From: Nonomuraea harbinensis
GTDB taxonomy: Bacteria > Actinomycetota > Actinomycetes > Streptosporangiales > Streptosporangiaceae
NCBI RefSeq assembly: GCF_019396385.1
Contig: NZ_JAHKRN010000005.1
Span: 124,001-188,000 of the forward strand
DNA: 64,000 nucleotides
Direction of reading: 5' to 3'
This document shows positions 33,685-42,792 of this stretch, piece by piece. The first letter of the stretch is position 1. The number at the start of each line of letters is the position of its first letter. The notes under the pieces are model-generated. The model saw only the letters and a list, made by a program, of their open reading frames with translations, was not told the DNA's origin and did no database searches. Position numbers and translations under genes: made by a program.

Positions 33685-34992
33685 TCACGCGGGCTTGAGC
33701 GAGCTCACCACCTTGTCGACCACGTCGGTGCCGAGGTTGTCGGGCACCGAGACGTAGATGAGTCCCGGCCGCTCGCCCTCACCGCGGTCCATGAGCACGA
33801 CCGCGCCGTTCTCCTTCTTCCACTGGTAGCCCTTCTCCTCGGAGATCTGGGTGAAGTCCATCTCGAACTGCACCAGCCAGGCGTCCCGGTCACCGATCTT
33901 GATCGCCTGGTCCTTGACGATCTTGCTGGTGTGCTGGAGCGAGTAGTACCTGTTGTTGAAGTCGGCGTAGACCGCCTTGGCCGTCAGCCCGATCCCGGCG
34001 GCGCCGGGGTAGGGGTAGCGGTCGCTGAGCGCCCCGGTGAAGACGTTGCCGATCCAGTCGGACCGGCCGTCGAACTTCTCCTGCGAGATCTTCTGCACGC
34101 CGCTGCTCCACAGCTGGGCCCCCGGCTGGGTGCTGTTGATCGCGGACGCGCGCGGCACGTCCCAGGTGTCCGGCACCTCGTACGAGACCCCCAGCTTGGC
34201 GTCGGTGATGCGGCCGTCCACCGGCTGCGGGAGCTCGGCGGAGCTCTGCGGCGGGTCGGTCGAGGGCGGGGGATCGGTCGAGGGCGCCGGGTCCGGGTCC
34301 TCGGTCTCCGCCGGCTCCTCGGTCTGGCTCTGGGACGTCGTCGGCGCGGCCGCCGGGTCACCGGTGCTGTTGACGAAGACGACGGCGGCCACCACGAGGA
34401 GGGCCACCACGAGCAGTGCCGCCGCCCCGCCGATGATCCACGGCATCGGGTTGCTCTGCTTGGGCGGCGGGCCGTAGCCGGGAGCGTCCCACGACTGCTG
34501 CCCGTAGGAGCCCTGCTGTCCGTACGGGCCCTGCTGGCCGTACTGCTGCCCTCCCGGCTGCCCGTACGGGGCCTGCTGGCCGCCGGGATGCCCGAACGCG
34601 CCCTGCTGCGGACCCGACTGCCCATAAGGACCGGACTGCTCGTACGGTCCAGACTGGCCGGAAGGCCCGGTCTGCCCGTACGGACCTGACTGGCCGGAAG
34701 GGGGCTGGCCCTGGGGCGGAGGCTGGCCGTAGGCGAGCGTGGGGTTGGCCCCCGCCGGCGGCCAGTCAGGCGGCCGGCTGCCGTGCTGCTGCGGGCCGGA
34801 GGCCGGCTGGGGTCCTGAGGGCTGCTGGTGCGCCGGCCCCTGATCCGTCTGGCCCTGCTGCGTCGGGCCTCGATCCATCGGGCCCTGCTCCATCGGATGG
34901 GTGGCGTCGGTCCACTGGCTGCCGTCCCACCACCGCAGTTGCGGAGAGCCGTACGGGTCGGGGTACCAGCCCGCGGGGGTCTGCGAGGTCAT
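33685..34992 (-). CDS. DUF2510 membrane protein with Gln/Gly/Pro repeats
   Basis: A 435-residue protein. The N-terminal DUF2510 motif is GWYPDPYGSPQLRWWDGSQWT (about residues 7-27). A 120-residue Gln/Gly/Pro/Tyr-rich disordered region with GPYGQ-like repeats follows, then one membrane helix (MPWIIGGAAALLVVALLVV, about residue 165), a Pro/Thr/Asp linker and an extracellular domain of about 180 residues without recognised family. DUF2510 proteins are common in actinobacteria near kinases and membrane signalling systems. It is directly downstream of the pseudokinase in the same direction. Confidence 0.82.
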   Translation of the reverse strand: MTSQTPAGWYPDPYGSPQLRWWDGSQWTDATHPMEQGPMDRGPTQQGQTDQGPAHQQPSGPQPASGPQQHGSRPPDWPPAGANPTLAYGQPPPQGQPPSGQSGPYGQTGPSGQSGPYEQSGPYGQSGPQQGAFGHPGGQQAPYGQPGGQQYGQQGPYGQQGSYGQQSWDAPGYGPPPKQSNPMPWIIGGAAALLVVALLVVAAVVFVNSTGDPAAAPTTSQSQTEEPAETEDPDPAPSTDPPPSTDPPQSSAELPQPVDGRITDAKLGVSYEVPDTWDVPRASAINSTQPGAQLWSSGVQKISQEKFDGRSDWIGNVFTGALSDRYPYPGAAGIGLTAKAVYADFNNRYYSLQHTSKIVKDQAIKIGDRDAWLVQFEMDFTQISEEKGYQWKKENGAVVLMDRGEGERPGLIYVSVPDNLGTDVVDKVVSSLKPA

Positions 34993-35029
34993 GCACGTCA
35001 GCGTAGTAAACAACCGCTTTGGTGCGCAT

Positions 35030-36433
35030 TCAGCACTTGTAGGTGAAGGTCGTCTTCGCGGTGCGGGCCGGGCCGGGAGAGAGCACCCGTAACGTGGCCG
35101 TGGCCTTGGCGGTACGCTCGCCCTGGAGCCGCCACGTCAGGTCGACGTCGTAGGAGGTGGTGCCGGCCGTGGCGCGCAGGGTGCCCTCCTCGACGTCCTT
35201 GTCGAGGTTCATCCGCCACTCGTAGCGGATCTCGCCGGCCCCGCCGTTGGTGTCGATCCGGCCCGAGACGAACGCGTCGCTGTCGCAGCCCAGCGTCTTC
35301 TCCGACGTGGTGACGGTCACCTTCTCCACCGCCACGGGTGTGTCGTCGCCACCGCCGAGCCGCAGCCAGGCCAGGATCGCCCCGGCCATCACGGCCGCGA
35401 ACACGAACGCCGACACGATCGTCCGGCGGCGTCGCGCGCGCACCGCCCTGGCCCTGCCGTTCCGCGCGGGGGAGGCGCCCTCGCGCCAGATCCGCTCGGC
35501 CGTGGACTCCTGCCGGGCCGCGCCGACGCCTGGCCCGAACCGCATCGCCTCCCCGCCGCCGGGGCTGGGACTGGTGGTCGCCTGACCGGCGTGCGTGGTG
35601 CGGCCCGCGCTCTCGCGTCCCTGCGGGACGTGCAGCAGGGTGACGATGTCGCCCTCGTCGCGCTCCTGCCCGGCCGGGGCCGGCATGCCGTACGCGGCGG
35701 GCTGCGCGAACATCGACTGGCCGCGTGCCGCCTGCGCCAGCCGGTCACGGGTGATCATGCCGCCGGGCAGCACGTGCGACTCGGCGAGCAGGCCGCTCCT
35801 GGCCGCCGCCAGCCCGTGGGTGGTGGCCGCGGCCGCGGCCCGCTCGAACGCCGCCGCGGCCTGCGGCGCCCCGCGCTGGCAGGCGCCGGCGAGCCCGCGT
35901 GCCAGCGCCGCCCAGCCGGAGACGTCGCGGTCCGGCGGCGAGATCTCGCCCCGGATGGCGTCGGCCAGCCCGCGCTCCGACAGCAGCGCGGCGCCGTCGG
36001 CCGTGACCACGACGGTGCCCGGGTGCACCGAGCCGTGCGTCACCCCCGACGCGTGCAGCGCGAGCAGGGTCTGAGAGGTGTCGGCCAGCACCGCCGCCGC
36101 GCCGCCCGCCTCCACGGTGCCGGCCGCCAGCAGGCTCGCCAGGGTGGGCGTGACCGCCTGCGCGGTGAGCAGCCACACCTGCTCGCCGGCCGCCACCACG
36201 TCGGCGACCGGGATCAGCCCGCCGAGCCCGCCCATGACGAGCCGGCGGTCGGTCAGCACCGCCGACACCACCCGGTCGCGCACCCCGGGCAGCTCGATGA
36301 TCCTGGAGTCGAACAGCAGCGCCCCGGCCCTGCGGCCGTCGGGCGAGATCGCGTCGATCCAGTTGCCCAGCTCGGTGATCCAGGTGTGCTCGGTCAGCCG
36401 GAACCCGGCGATCCCCTGTCTCGGATTGCTCAT
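35030..36433 (-). CDS. Membrane-anchored pseudokinase with extracellular domain
   Basis: A 467-residue protein. Residues about 80-230 follow the layout of a Ser/Thr kinase C-lobe but are degenerate. The catalytic loop reads THGSVHPGTVVV instead of HRDxKPxN (catalytic Asp replaced by Ser135), and the Mg loop position reads LLSERGL instead of DFG. A glycine loop is not evident. A basic segment and a membrane helix (about 339-358) then lead to a 100-residue ectodomain with two cysteines, ending TFTYKC. It is likely a scaffold or decoy partner of the two real kinases upstream. Its ectodomain resembles a repeat unit of the larger kinase. Confidence 0.75.
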   Translation of the reverse strand: MSNPRQGIAGFRLTEHTWITELGNWIDAISPDGRRAGALLFDSRIIELPGVRDRVVSAVLTDRRLVMGGLGGLIPVADVVAAGEQVWLLTAQAVTPTLASLLAAGTVEAGGAAAVLADTSQTLLALHASGVTHGSVHPGTVVVTADGAALLSERGLADAIRGEISPPDRDVSGWAALARGLAGACQRGAPQAAAAFERAAAAATTHGLAAARSGLLAESHVLPGGMITRDRLAQAARGQSMFAQPAAYGMPAPAGQERDEGDIVTLLHVPQGRESAGRTTHAGQATTSPSPGGGEAMRFGPGVGAARQESTAERIWREGASPARNGRARAVRARRRRTIVSAFVFAAVMAGAILAWLRLGGGDDTPVAVEKVTVTTSEKTLGCDSDAFVSGRIDTNGGAGEIRYEWRMNLDKDVEEGTLRATAGTTSYDVDLTWRLQGERTAKATATLRVLSPGPARTAKTTFTYKC

Positions 36434-36552
36434 CGCCGTCTGCCCCCCCGGAGCGTCAGATCTTCCTGTGGTGACGCCCCGACTTGCGTCGCCTTACCGC
36501 CAGTTTGACGGGAACCGCACCGGACGTCACCCGTTCCGGTCGGTGCCGCTCC

Positions 36553-38103
36553 CTAGTCGATGATCACCGTGGGCGTGCTCCTGGGCGGCTCGCCGCCGGT
36601 CGGGCTCTCGGACGGGCTGGGCGTGGTCGGCGGTGTGGACGGCGTCCGCGTGGGTTGCCGCGTCGGCGTCTGCCGCGTGGGCGTGGCGGAGGGCTGCGTG
36701 GGCGCGGCGGTGCCCCGGTTGCCGGTGTCGGCCTTGCCGGACAGCCTGGTCTCCGGCGTCTCGACCGGGGTGGACACCGGGGTCTTCACCGGGGTCCGGG
36801 TCGGCCGGGCCGTGGGCTTCCTGGTCCTGGTCGGCCGCACAGTCGGCCGCACAGTCGGCCGCACCGTGGGCCGTGCCGTGGGACGGGTGGCCGTGGGCTG
36901 GGCGACGGGCGCGACGGACGTGGTCGGCTGCGGCGTCGTCGCCTCCGGCGTCGGCTCCTCGGGCGTCTCCGTCTCGACCGGCTCCAAGGTGTCGGTCTCC
37001 ACCGGCTCGGCGCTGGAGGCCGACGGGGTGGGCGTGGCCGTGGTGGTCTGCGCGCGCAGGGCGGTGTCGCCCTTCCACGGGTTCACCAGCACCACCGCCA
37101 CCGCGATCGCCACCCCGACGCAGGCCGTGGTGATCGCGGCCTTGGCGGACACCTTGCTCAGCAGCTTGGCCGGGCCTTCGAAGCGGGTCTCGGCCAGCGT
37201 GGTGACCGCCTCCGCTGGAGCCTCGGGCGGCACCGGCCAGAGCAGCAGGAGCAGGCCCGCCAGAGACGTCAGCCTCCGCCTGCCGCGCTCCTCCCAGTCG
37301 GTCCCGTACGCCTCGCGGGCGACGGTCTCCAGCTCCGCCAGGAACGCCTCGGCGGACGCCGGCCGTTCTTCCGTGCGCTTGGCCAGGCCCTGCTCGACCA
37401 GGCCCTGCAGGGCCGGCGGCACCTCCTCGACGGGCGGCGGCGTGGCCTGGTGCTGGCGGGCCAGCGCGGCCAGGTTGGTCGCCCGGTAGGGGCGGGCGCC
37501 GGTCAGGCACTCGAAGAAGACCACCGTGGCCGCGTACACGTCGGTCGCGGGAGAGGCCGGCGCGCCCGACCACTGCTCCGGCGCCATGTACGGCGGCGTG
37601 CCGGCCGCGCTGGCGCCGATGCCGGCCGCCACCGCGATGCCGAAGTCGACCAGCTTGCTGGCGCCGTCGCCCTGGACGATCACGTTCTCCGGCTTGTAGT
37701 CGCGGTGCACGATCCCCATCGCGTGCGCCGCGGCGAGCCCCTGTAAGGAGCCCTTCAGCACGGTCAGCGCGGCCTCGGGCCCCGTCGGGCCCTCCGAGCG
37801 GAGCAGCTCGCGCAGCGACACGCCGTTGACCAGCTCCATGACGATGGCCGCGCCGTGCCCGGTCTCGACGTAGTCGATCAGCCTGGCGTTGTGCGGGCTG
37901 CGCATCGCGCCCAGCAGCCTGGCCTCCTGCCGGAACCGGGCGACGAAGCCGACGTCGTCCCTCAGCCGGTCGGACAGGTACTTGATGGCGACTTCGGCCC
38001 CGTCGTGGTCGCGCGTGGCCAGGACCACCCGGCCGGCGGCGCCGGTGCCCAGCTCGCGGACCTCGGTGTAACCGGGGACCCCCCACCGCTCATCGCCGTT
38101 CAT
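36553..38103 (-). CDS. Transmembrane Ser/Thr protein kinase with Thr/Pro tail
   Basis: A 516-residue PknB-like kinase. It has the glycine loop GTGAAGRVVLA, Lys41 in VAIKYL, HRD at 133-135 in VHRDYKPENV, DFG at 153-155, and APE in PYMAPEQWSG. The kinase domain is followed by a juxtamembrane region, one helix at about 321-340 and an extracellular tail of 170 residues that is almost all Thr, Pro, Ser and Arg with repeated TRPTxRPTVRP units and no folded sensor. GAGGAG lies six bases before the ATG. It sits between the pseudokinase gene and a second kinase, all transcribed leftward. Confidence 0.92.
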   Translation of the reverse strand: MNGDERWGVPGYTEVRELGTGAAGRVVLATRDHDGAEVAIKYLSDRLRDDVGFVARFRQEARLLGAMRSPHNARLIDYVETGHGAAIVMELVNGVSLRELLRSEGPTGPEAALTVLKGSLQGLAAAHAMGIVHRDYKPENVIVQGDGASKLVDFGIAVAAGIGASAAGTPPYMAPEQWSGAPASPATDVYAATVVFFECLTGARPYRATNLAALARQHQATPPPVEEVPPALQGLVEQGLAKRTEERPASAEAFLAELETVAREAYGTDWEERGRRRLTSLAGLLLLLWPVPPEAPAEAVTTLAETRFEGPAKLLSKVSAKAAITTACVGVAIAVAVVLVNPWKGDTALRAQTTTATPTPSASSAEPVETDTLEPVETETPEEPTPEATTPQPTTSVAPVAQPTATRPTARPTVRPTVRPTVRPTRTRKPTARPTRTPVKTPVSTPVETPETRLSGKADTGNRGTAAPTQPSATPTRQTPTRQPTRTPSTPPTTPSPSESPTGGEPPRSTPTVIID

Positions 38104-38215
38104 AGCGGTCTCCTCTACGGTCGTCCGGGCCCCCACCCTCAACAGACGGAGCGTAGCTTAACCGGCGTTTCACACCTACCGGCATCAGATATCCCGAATT
38201 TCGAAAGGGCGAGGT

Positions 38216-40606
38216 TCAGTCGATCTCCGGCTGTGGAGTCTTCGTCACCTCGGGTTCACAGTCCGGCAGCGTGCCGCCCCGCTGGGAGCCGCCGTTGCCC
38301 GCTCCCGGCCGGGTGCTCGCCCGTACCAGCCAGGAGGCCCCGCAGGGCGTCTTGACCGCGTATCGGATCGTCCTGGAGTACGAAGTCGCGCCGGACAGCG
38401 TGAGCTGCCTCGTACCGGAGATCTTCCCGGCCTGGAACCCCACGACGAGGCGGACCGGCCGCGTGTCACCGGTTCTCACGGCGACCGTGGCGGTCAGCCC
38501 GCCCGCGTCGGCCACGGCGCGCACGACGGAGACGCTCCTGACCTCGATCGGGCAGACGACGTCGGCGCTGCCGGTGGCCGTCCGGCCCTTGGCGGTGACC
38601 CGGACCGTGACGGTGGCGCCGCACGGGCGGCTGCGGAAGGCGTGCCGGAACGTCGTGGTGTACGAGGTGCGCCCGGACGCCTCGGCCGACCGGGTGGCGA
38701 CCTGGTCGCCGTTGACCGCGAAGGCCGCCGCCACCGGCACCTCGCCGGTGCCGCTGGTGCGCATGGACACGGTGGCTCTGGCGGTCGCGCCCGCCATGGC
38801 CAGCCTCACCCGCAGGCCGGTCACCTCGGTCGGGCAGGGCGGCACGCTCACGGTCGACGAACCGTTCCCGCCGCGTGCGGGCGGGTCGGAGACGACGGTG
38901 AGCGTGACGTCCTTGCCGCAGGGGCGCTCGCCCAGGTCGTGCGAGACGGTGCGGGTGTAGGTGCGGGCGTCGCCGAGCCGGATCCGCTCGGTGCGCACCT
39001 CCTCACCGGCGACGCGCCAGGTGGCGCGGGCGGTGATGGGGCCGGTGCCGGTGGCGTCGACGGTGAGCGCTCCCGCCGCGACGGCGCCCCGGACGGCCAG
39101 CCGGTTCACGACGAGCGAGGACACCGCGGTCAGGGGCGGCGCGCTCGTGACCGGGTCGCTCGGCGTCGGGGTGCTCGCCGTCGGAGTCGCCGTCGGAGTC
39201 ACCGTCGGAGTCACCGTCGGCGTGGTCGTCGTCGGCGGGTCGGAAGAGGGCGGGGCGGAGGAGGGCGGGGCGCTGGTCGGCGGGTCCGAGGAGGGCGGGT
39301 CGCTGGTCGGAGGCTCGGAGGAAGGCGGGGTGCTGGTCGGCGGGGCGCCGGGGTCGTCCGTGGAGGTCGCGACCGGGTCGGGGCCCCCGGTGACGGCGGG
39401 GTCCGGCGACCCGCCCGTGGCGGTGGCCGGGGATCCCGGGTCGCCGATGACCGGCAGGCGGCCGAGCGCCGTGTCCTCCGGGGAGGGGCCCGCGGTGGGA
39501 TCCCCGGAGGGCCGCGGAGTCACCGCCGGCGGCAGGGACGGGGTGGGCGACGGCGCTTCGGAGGGCGCGGCGGCCACGGGTTCGAGCCGCGTCGGCGTCT
39601 CCCTGTTGACGGCCACGACCACCACGGCGGCGGCCACCACGGCGGCCAGCCCGCCCGCCATGGCGACGCGCACCGCCTTGCGCGGCGCTGCCCTGAACAC
39701 CGTGCGGGCCAGGGTGGTGGTCACCTGCGGGGCGGGCTCGGCGGGCTCGGGCAGCAGCAGCGCGAGCAGGAACACCAGCCCGGCCAGCCGCCGGCGGCCG
39801 CGCTCCTCCCAGTCGTCGCCGTAGGCGGCCCTGGCGACCTCCTCCACCTCGGCGACGAACGCCTCGGCGCCGGCGGGCCGGTCGGCGGGGCTCTTGGCCA
39901 GCCCGCGCCGGATCAGCTCACGCACCGGCTCGGGCGCGTCGTCCACCGGCACCGGGGCGTGCAGGTGCTGGTAGCCCAGCACGCTCGGCTCGGGCGAGCG
40001 GTAGGGCCGGTGACCCGTCAGGCACTCGAAGAACACGGCCGTGGCCGCGTACACGTCGGTCGCCGGGGTGGCGGGCTCGCCCGACCACAGCTCCGGCGCC
40101 ATGTAGGGCGGGGTGCCCTCGGCCCGGGTGGCCTGACCCTGCTTGACGGCGATGCCGAAGTCGACGAGCTTGCTGTGGCCGTCGTCGCGGACGATCACGT
40201 TCTCCGGCTTGTAGTCGCGGTGGACCAGGCCGAGCGCGTGCGCCCCGGCCAGGCCGAGCAGCGAGCCCTTGAGGACGACCAGCGCCGCCTCCGCGCCGGT
40301 CGGGCCGCTCTCGCGCAGCAGCGCGCGCAGCGGGACGCCGTTGACCAGCTCCATGACGATGGCGGCGCCCTGCGGATCCTGGATGTACTCCCACAGCGTG
40401 GCGACGTTCGGGTCGCGCAGCGTGGTCAGCAGCCGCGCCTCGGAGCGGAACCTGCCCAGCGCGGCGGGATCATGTCGCAACCTCTCGGAGAGGTACTTGA
40501 TCGCGACCTTGACGCCGGTCTCCTCGTGCGCGGCCAGCACGACACGGCCGCTGGCGCCCGCGCCGAGCTGCGTGATCTCCGTGTAGCCGGGTGCGCTCCA
40601 CTCCAT
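38216..40606 (-). CDS. Transmembrane Ser/Thr protein kinase with repeated ectodomain
   Basis: A 796-residue kinase. The catalytic features are GAGASGRVVLA, Lys37, HRD at 129-131, DFG at 149-151 and APE in YMAPELWSG. A membrane helix lies at about 313-333, then a Ser/Pro/Thr linker rich in SEPPTSDPP repeats. The ectodomain has three repeats of about 90 residues, each ending in a Pro-Cys-Gly strand and a later Cys (PCGKDVTLTV...PPCP, PCGATVTVRV...VVCP, PCGASWLVRA...LPDC). The repeats look like Ig-type modules with internal disulfides. Its ligands are unknown; cell-wall fragments are one possibility. Confidence 0.92.
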   Translation of the reverse strand: MEWSAPGYTEITQLGAGASGRVVLAAHEETGVKVAIKYLSERLRHDPAALGRFRSEARLLTTLRDPNVATLWEYIQDPQGAAIVMELVNGVPLRALLRESGPTGAEAALVVLKGSLLGLAGAHALGLVHRDYKPENVIVRDDGHSKLVDFGIAVKQGQATRAEGTPPYMAPELWSGEPATPATDVYAATAVFFECLTGHRPYRSPEPSVLGYQHLHAPVPVDDAPEPVRELIRRGLAKSPADRPAGAEAFVAEVEEVARAAYGDDWEERGRRRLAGLVFLLALLLPEPAEPAPQVTTTLARTVFRAAPRKAVRVAMAGGLAAVVAAAVVVVAVNRETPTRLEPVAAAPSEAPSPTPSLPPAVTPRPSGDPTAGPSPEDTALGRLPVIGDPGSPATATGGSPDPAVTGGPDPVATSTDDPGAPPTSTPPSSEPPTSDPPSSDPPTSAPPSSAPPSSDPPTTTTPTVTPTVTPTATPTASTPTPSDPVTSAPPLTAVSSLVVNRLAVRGAVAAGALTVDATGTGPITARATWRVAGEEVRTERIRLGDARTYTRTVSHDLGERPCGKDVTLTVVSDPPARGGNGSSTVSVPPCPTEVTGLRVRLAMAGATARATVSMRTSGTGEVPVAAAFAVNGDQVATRSAEASGRTSYTTTFRHAFRSRPCGATVTVRVTAKGRTATGSADVVCPIEVRSVSVVRAVADAGGLTATVAVRTGDTRPVRLVVGFQAGKISGTRQLTLSGATSYSRTIRYAVKTPCGASWLVRASTRPGAGNGGSQRGGTLPDCEPEVTKTPQPEID

Positions 40607-40694
40607 TTGTCCGCCTCTTTAACCAGGGTCGGCCCACCAGTTGAGACGCGTGATCTAGGGAAGGAGTTTGCCAGGTGCGCCCCTGTTCATGGAA

Positions 40695-41333
40695 CTACTT
40701 TCTGTCACTGATGTGAACCGGTATGCCGATCCCGTCTGCGAGCGCCGGGTCGGGCAGCGGCTCGCCCCAGGCGGTGACGAGCGGGAGCACCCCCGCCCAC
40801 ATGGGCAGCGCGTAGTCGGCGTCCTCGTCGCTCGGCGCGCCACGGCGGATCTTGACCGACGCCTCGTCCAGCGGCAGGGCGAGCACGGCGGTGGCGGCCA
40901 GCTCCTTGCGGTCCGGCGGCCGGGCGTAGTCCCACTGGCCCGGCGCGAGCTGCTCGGTCAGCGCGCGCAGGCCGGCCATCCGCTCCTCCTCGTCCGTCAC
41001 CAGCCTGGCCTGGCCGTAGACGATCGCGGAGCGGTAGTTGACGGAGTGGTGGAAGACCGACCTGGCCAGCACGATGCCGTCGAGGTGGGTCACCGTCACG
41101 CACACCTCCCCGCCGGCCGCCGCGCGGAGCGATCTGGCTCCCGTCGACCCGTGCAGGTAGAGGGTGTCGCCGACGCGCCCGTAGCCGGTGGGCACCACCA
41201 TCGGGTAACCGTCGGCCACCACGCCCAGGTGGCAGATCAGACCCGCGTCGAGGATCTCGTACAGATCGTTCCTGTCGGTGCTGCCACGCTCCTTCGAGCG
41301 GCCCAGCCGGGTGCGAGCGGTGGAGGAGAGCAT
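40695..41333 (-). CDS. PPOX-type FMN-binding oxidoreductase
   Basis: A 212-residue flavin-nucleotide-binding split-barrel protein. It shows the strand order of the pyridoxamine-5'-phosphate-oxidase-like family: LICHLGVVADGYPMVVPTGYG, TLYLHGSTGARSL, VCVTVTHLDGIVLA and NYRSAIVYGQARLV. It is not the housekeeping PdxH. The gene diverges from a MocR/PdxR regulator, separated by 67 bp, suggesting regulation by it. A role in B6 metabolism or F420/FMN detoxification is inference. Confidence 0.88.
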   Translation of the reverse strand: MLSSTARTRLGRSKERGSTDRNDLYEILDAGLICHLGVVADGYPMVVPTGYGRVGDTLYLHGSTGARSLRAAAGGEVCVTVTHLDGIVLARSVFHHSVNYRSAIVYGQARLVTDEEERMAGLRALTEQLAPGQWDYARPPDRKELAATAVLALPLDEASVKIRRGAPSDEDADYALPMWAGVLPLVTAWGEPLPDPALADGIGIPVHISDRK

Positions 41334-41400
41334 GCGTCGACCGTAGCCGCGAAGTGGACCTATCCTGGAGAGCCACTATCAACGCCTTCCCGGAGACCAC

Positions 41401-42792
41401 TTGCGCGCCCTCGTCGACCTTCCGATCTCCCTGTCCAGGGAGTCCGACGTGCCGCTGACCGTCCAGCTCGCGGGCCGGCTGCGCGACGCCATGCTCTCGG
41501 GCGCGCTCGCGACCGGCGAGCGGCTGCCGTCCTCGCGCGGACTGGCCGCCCAGCTCGGGGTCAGCCGCACCGTGGTGACCGAGGCCTACCAGCAGCTCTA
41601 CGCCGAGGGCTGGCTGGAGGGACGGCACGGCTCCGGCACGTTCGTGGCCTCGATGGAGACACCGCCCGGCGCCAACGGGGCGGCCGCCGCGCAGGCGCCC
41701 GCCCCGAAGATGGCGCGGCGGGCGGTGCCGGGCGACCACGTGATCAACCTGTCGCCCGGCCGCCCCTGGGTGCGCGACTACGACGTGGCCGCCTGGAAGC
41801 GGGCCTGGCGCAAGGCCGCCGACCTGCCGCCGGGCGACTATCCCGACCCCTACGGCCTGCCCAGGCTCAGGGAGCTGCTCGCCGATCACCTGCGCAGGGC
41901 CAGGGCGGTGGCCGTCGGGCCGGAGAACATCCTGGTCACCCGCGGCACCGGCAACGGCCTCGACCTGTGCGCGCAGGCGCTGCTCGGCGCGGGCACCCGC
42001 GCGGGCGTCGAGGACCCGGGCTACCACGTGGCCCGCACGGTGTTCGCCGCCAGGGGAGCGGAGGTGGTGGCCTGCCCCGTGGACGAGGACGGCGTGATCG
42101 TCGACGACCTGCCCGCCGGACTGCGCGTGCTCTACACGACCCCCGCCCACCAGTACCCGCTGGGCGGGCGGCTGCCGATCCCGCGCCGCGAGCGGCTGCT
42201 GGCGTGGGCCAGGCGCACCGGCGCCACGGTGGTGGAGGACGACTACGACGCCGAGTTCCGCTACGACGTCGCCCCGCTGCCCGCGCTCTACGGCCTCGAC
42301 CCGTCGCGGGTGGTGCTGCTCGGCACGCTCTCGAAGTCGCTGGCGCCGGACGTCGGGGTCGGCTGGCTGGTCGGCACGCCCGAGCTGCTCGACAGGATCG
42401 CCATCATCCGCCGCGCCGTCTCCGACCGCACCAGCGGGCCGGTGCAGCAGGCGGTGGCGACCCTGCTGGAGCGCGGCGACCTCGACCGCCACCTGCGCAG
42501 GATGCGCCTGGAGTACGCGCGCAGGCGTGCCGTGGTGGTGGAGTCGCTGGGACCGGTCTGCCGCCTGCGCGGCGACACGGCCGGGCTGCACGTGCTGGCC
42601 GAGCTGCCGCCGGGGCTGGCCCCCCGCGTCATGGAACGTGCCGCGGAGCGAGGGGTGCTGCTCGACACGGCCGAACGCCATCATCACGGGGTCGAGCGGG
42701 TGCACGGCCTGGTCATCGGGTACGGTTCAGCCTCGCTCGCGCAGGTGCGGCGGGGCTGCCAGATCCTGGCCGAGCTGATCAGGGAAGGCTGA
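41401..42792 (+). CDS. MocR/PdxR-type GntR transcription factor
   Basis: A 463-residue fusion of a GntR-type winged helix (residues 15-85, with GERLPSSRGLAAQLGVSRTV) and a class I aminotransferase-like PLP domain containing the lysine in LGTLSKSLAPDVGVGW and the PLP-binding Asp in VVEDDYDAEFRYD. The MocR/PdxR family controls pyridoxal phosphate synthesis or salvage, or GABA-related genes. The TTG start has GGAG five bases upstream and is the only sensible start. It diverges from the PPOX gene, which may be its target. It overlaps the convergent DegT gene by 14 bp. Confidence 0.9.
   Translation: MRALVDLPISLSRESDVPLTVQLAGRLRDAMLSGALATGERLPSSRGLAAQLGVSRTVVTEAYQQLYAEGWLEGRHGSGTFVASMETPPGANGAAAAQAPAPKMARRAVPGDHVINLSPGRPWVRDYDVAAWKRAWRKAADLPPGDYPDPYGLPRLRELLADHLRRARAVAVGPENILVTRGTGNGLDLCAQALLGAGTRAGVEDPGYHVARTVFAARGAEVVACPVDEDGVIVDDLPAGLRVLYTTPAHQYPLGGRLPIPRRERLLAWARRTGATVVEDDYDAEFRYDVAPLPALYGLDPSRVVLLGTLSKSLAPDVGVGWLVGTPELLDRIAIIRRAVSDRTSGPVQQAVATLLERGDLDRHLRRMRLEYARRRAVVVESLGPVCRLRGDTAGLHVLAELPPGLAPRVMERAAERGVLLDTAERHHHGVERVHGLVIGYGSASLAQVRRGCQILAELIREG

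Noticed and set aside
39150-39350. Short regular repeats resembling a CRISPR or satellite array
   Set aside because: They encode the Ser/Pro/Thr linker of the kinase in frame, with no constant repeat/variable spacer structure.
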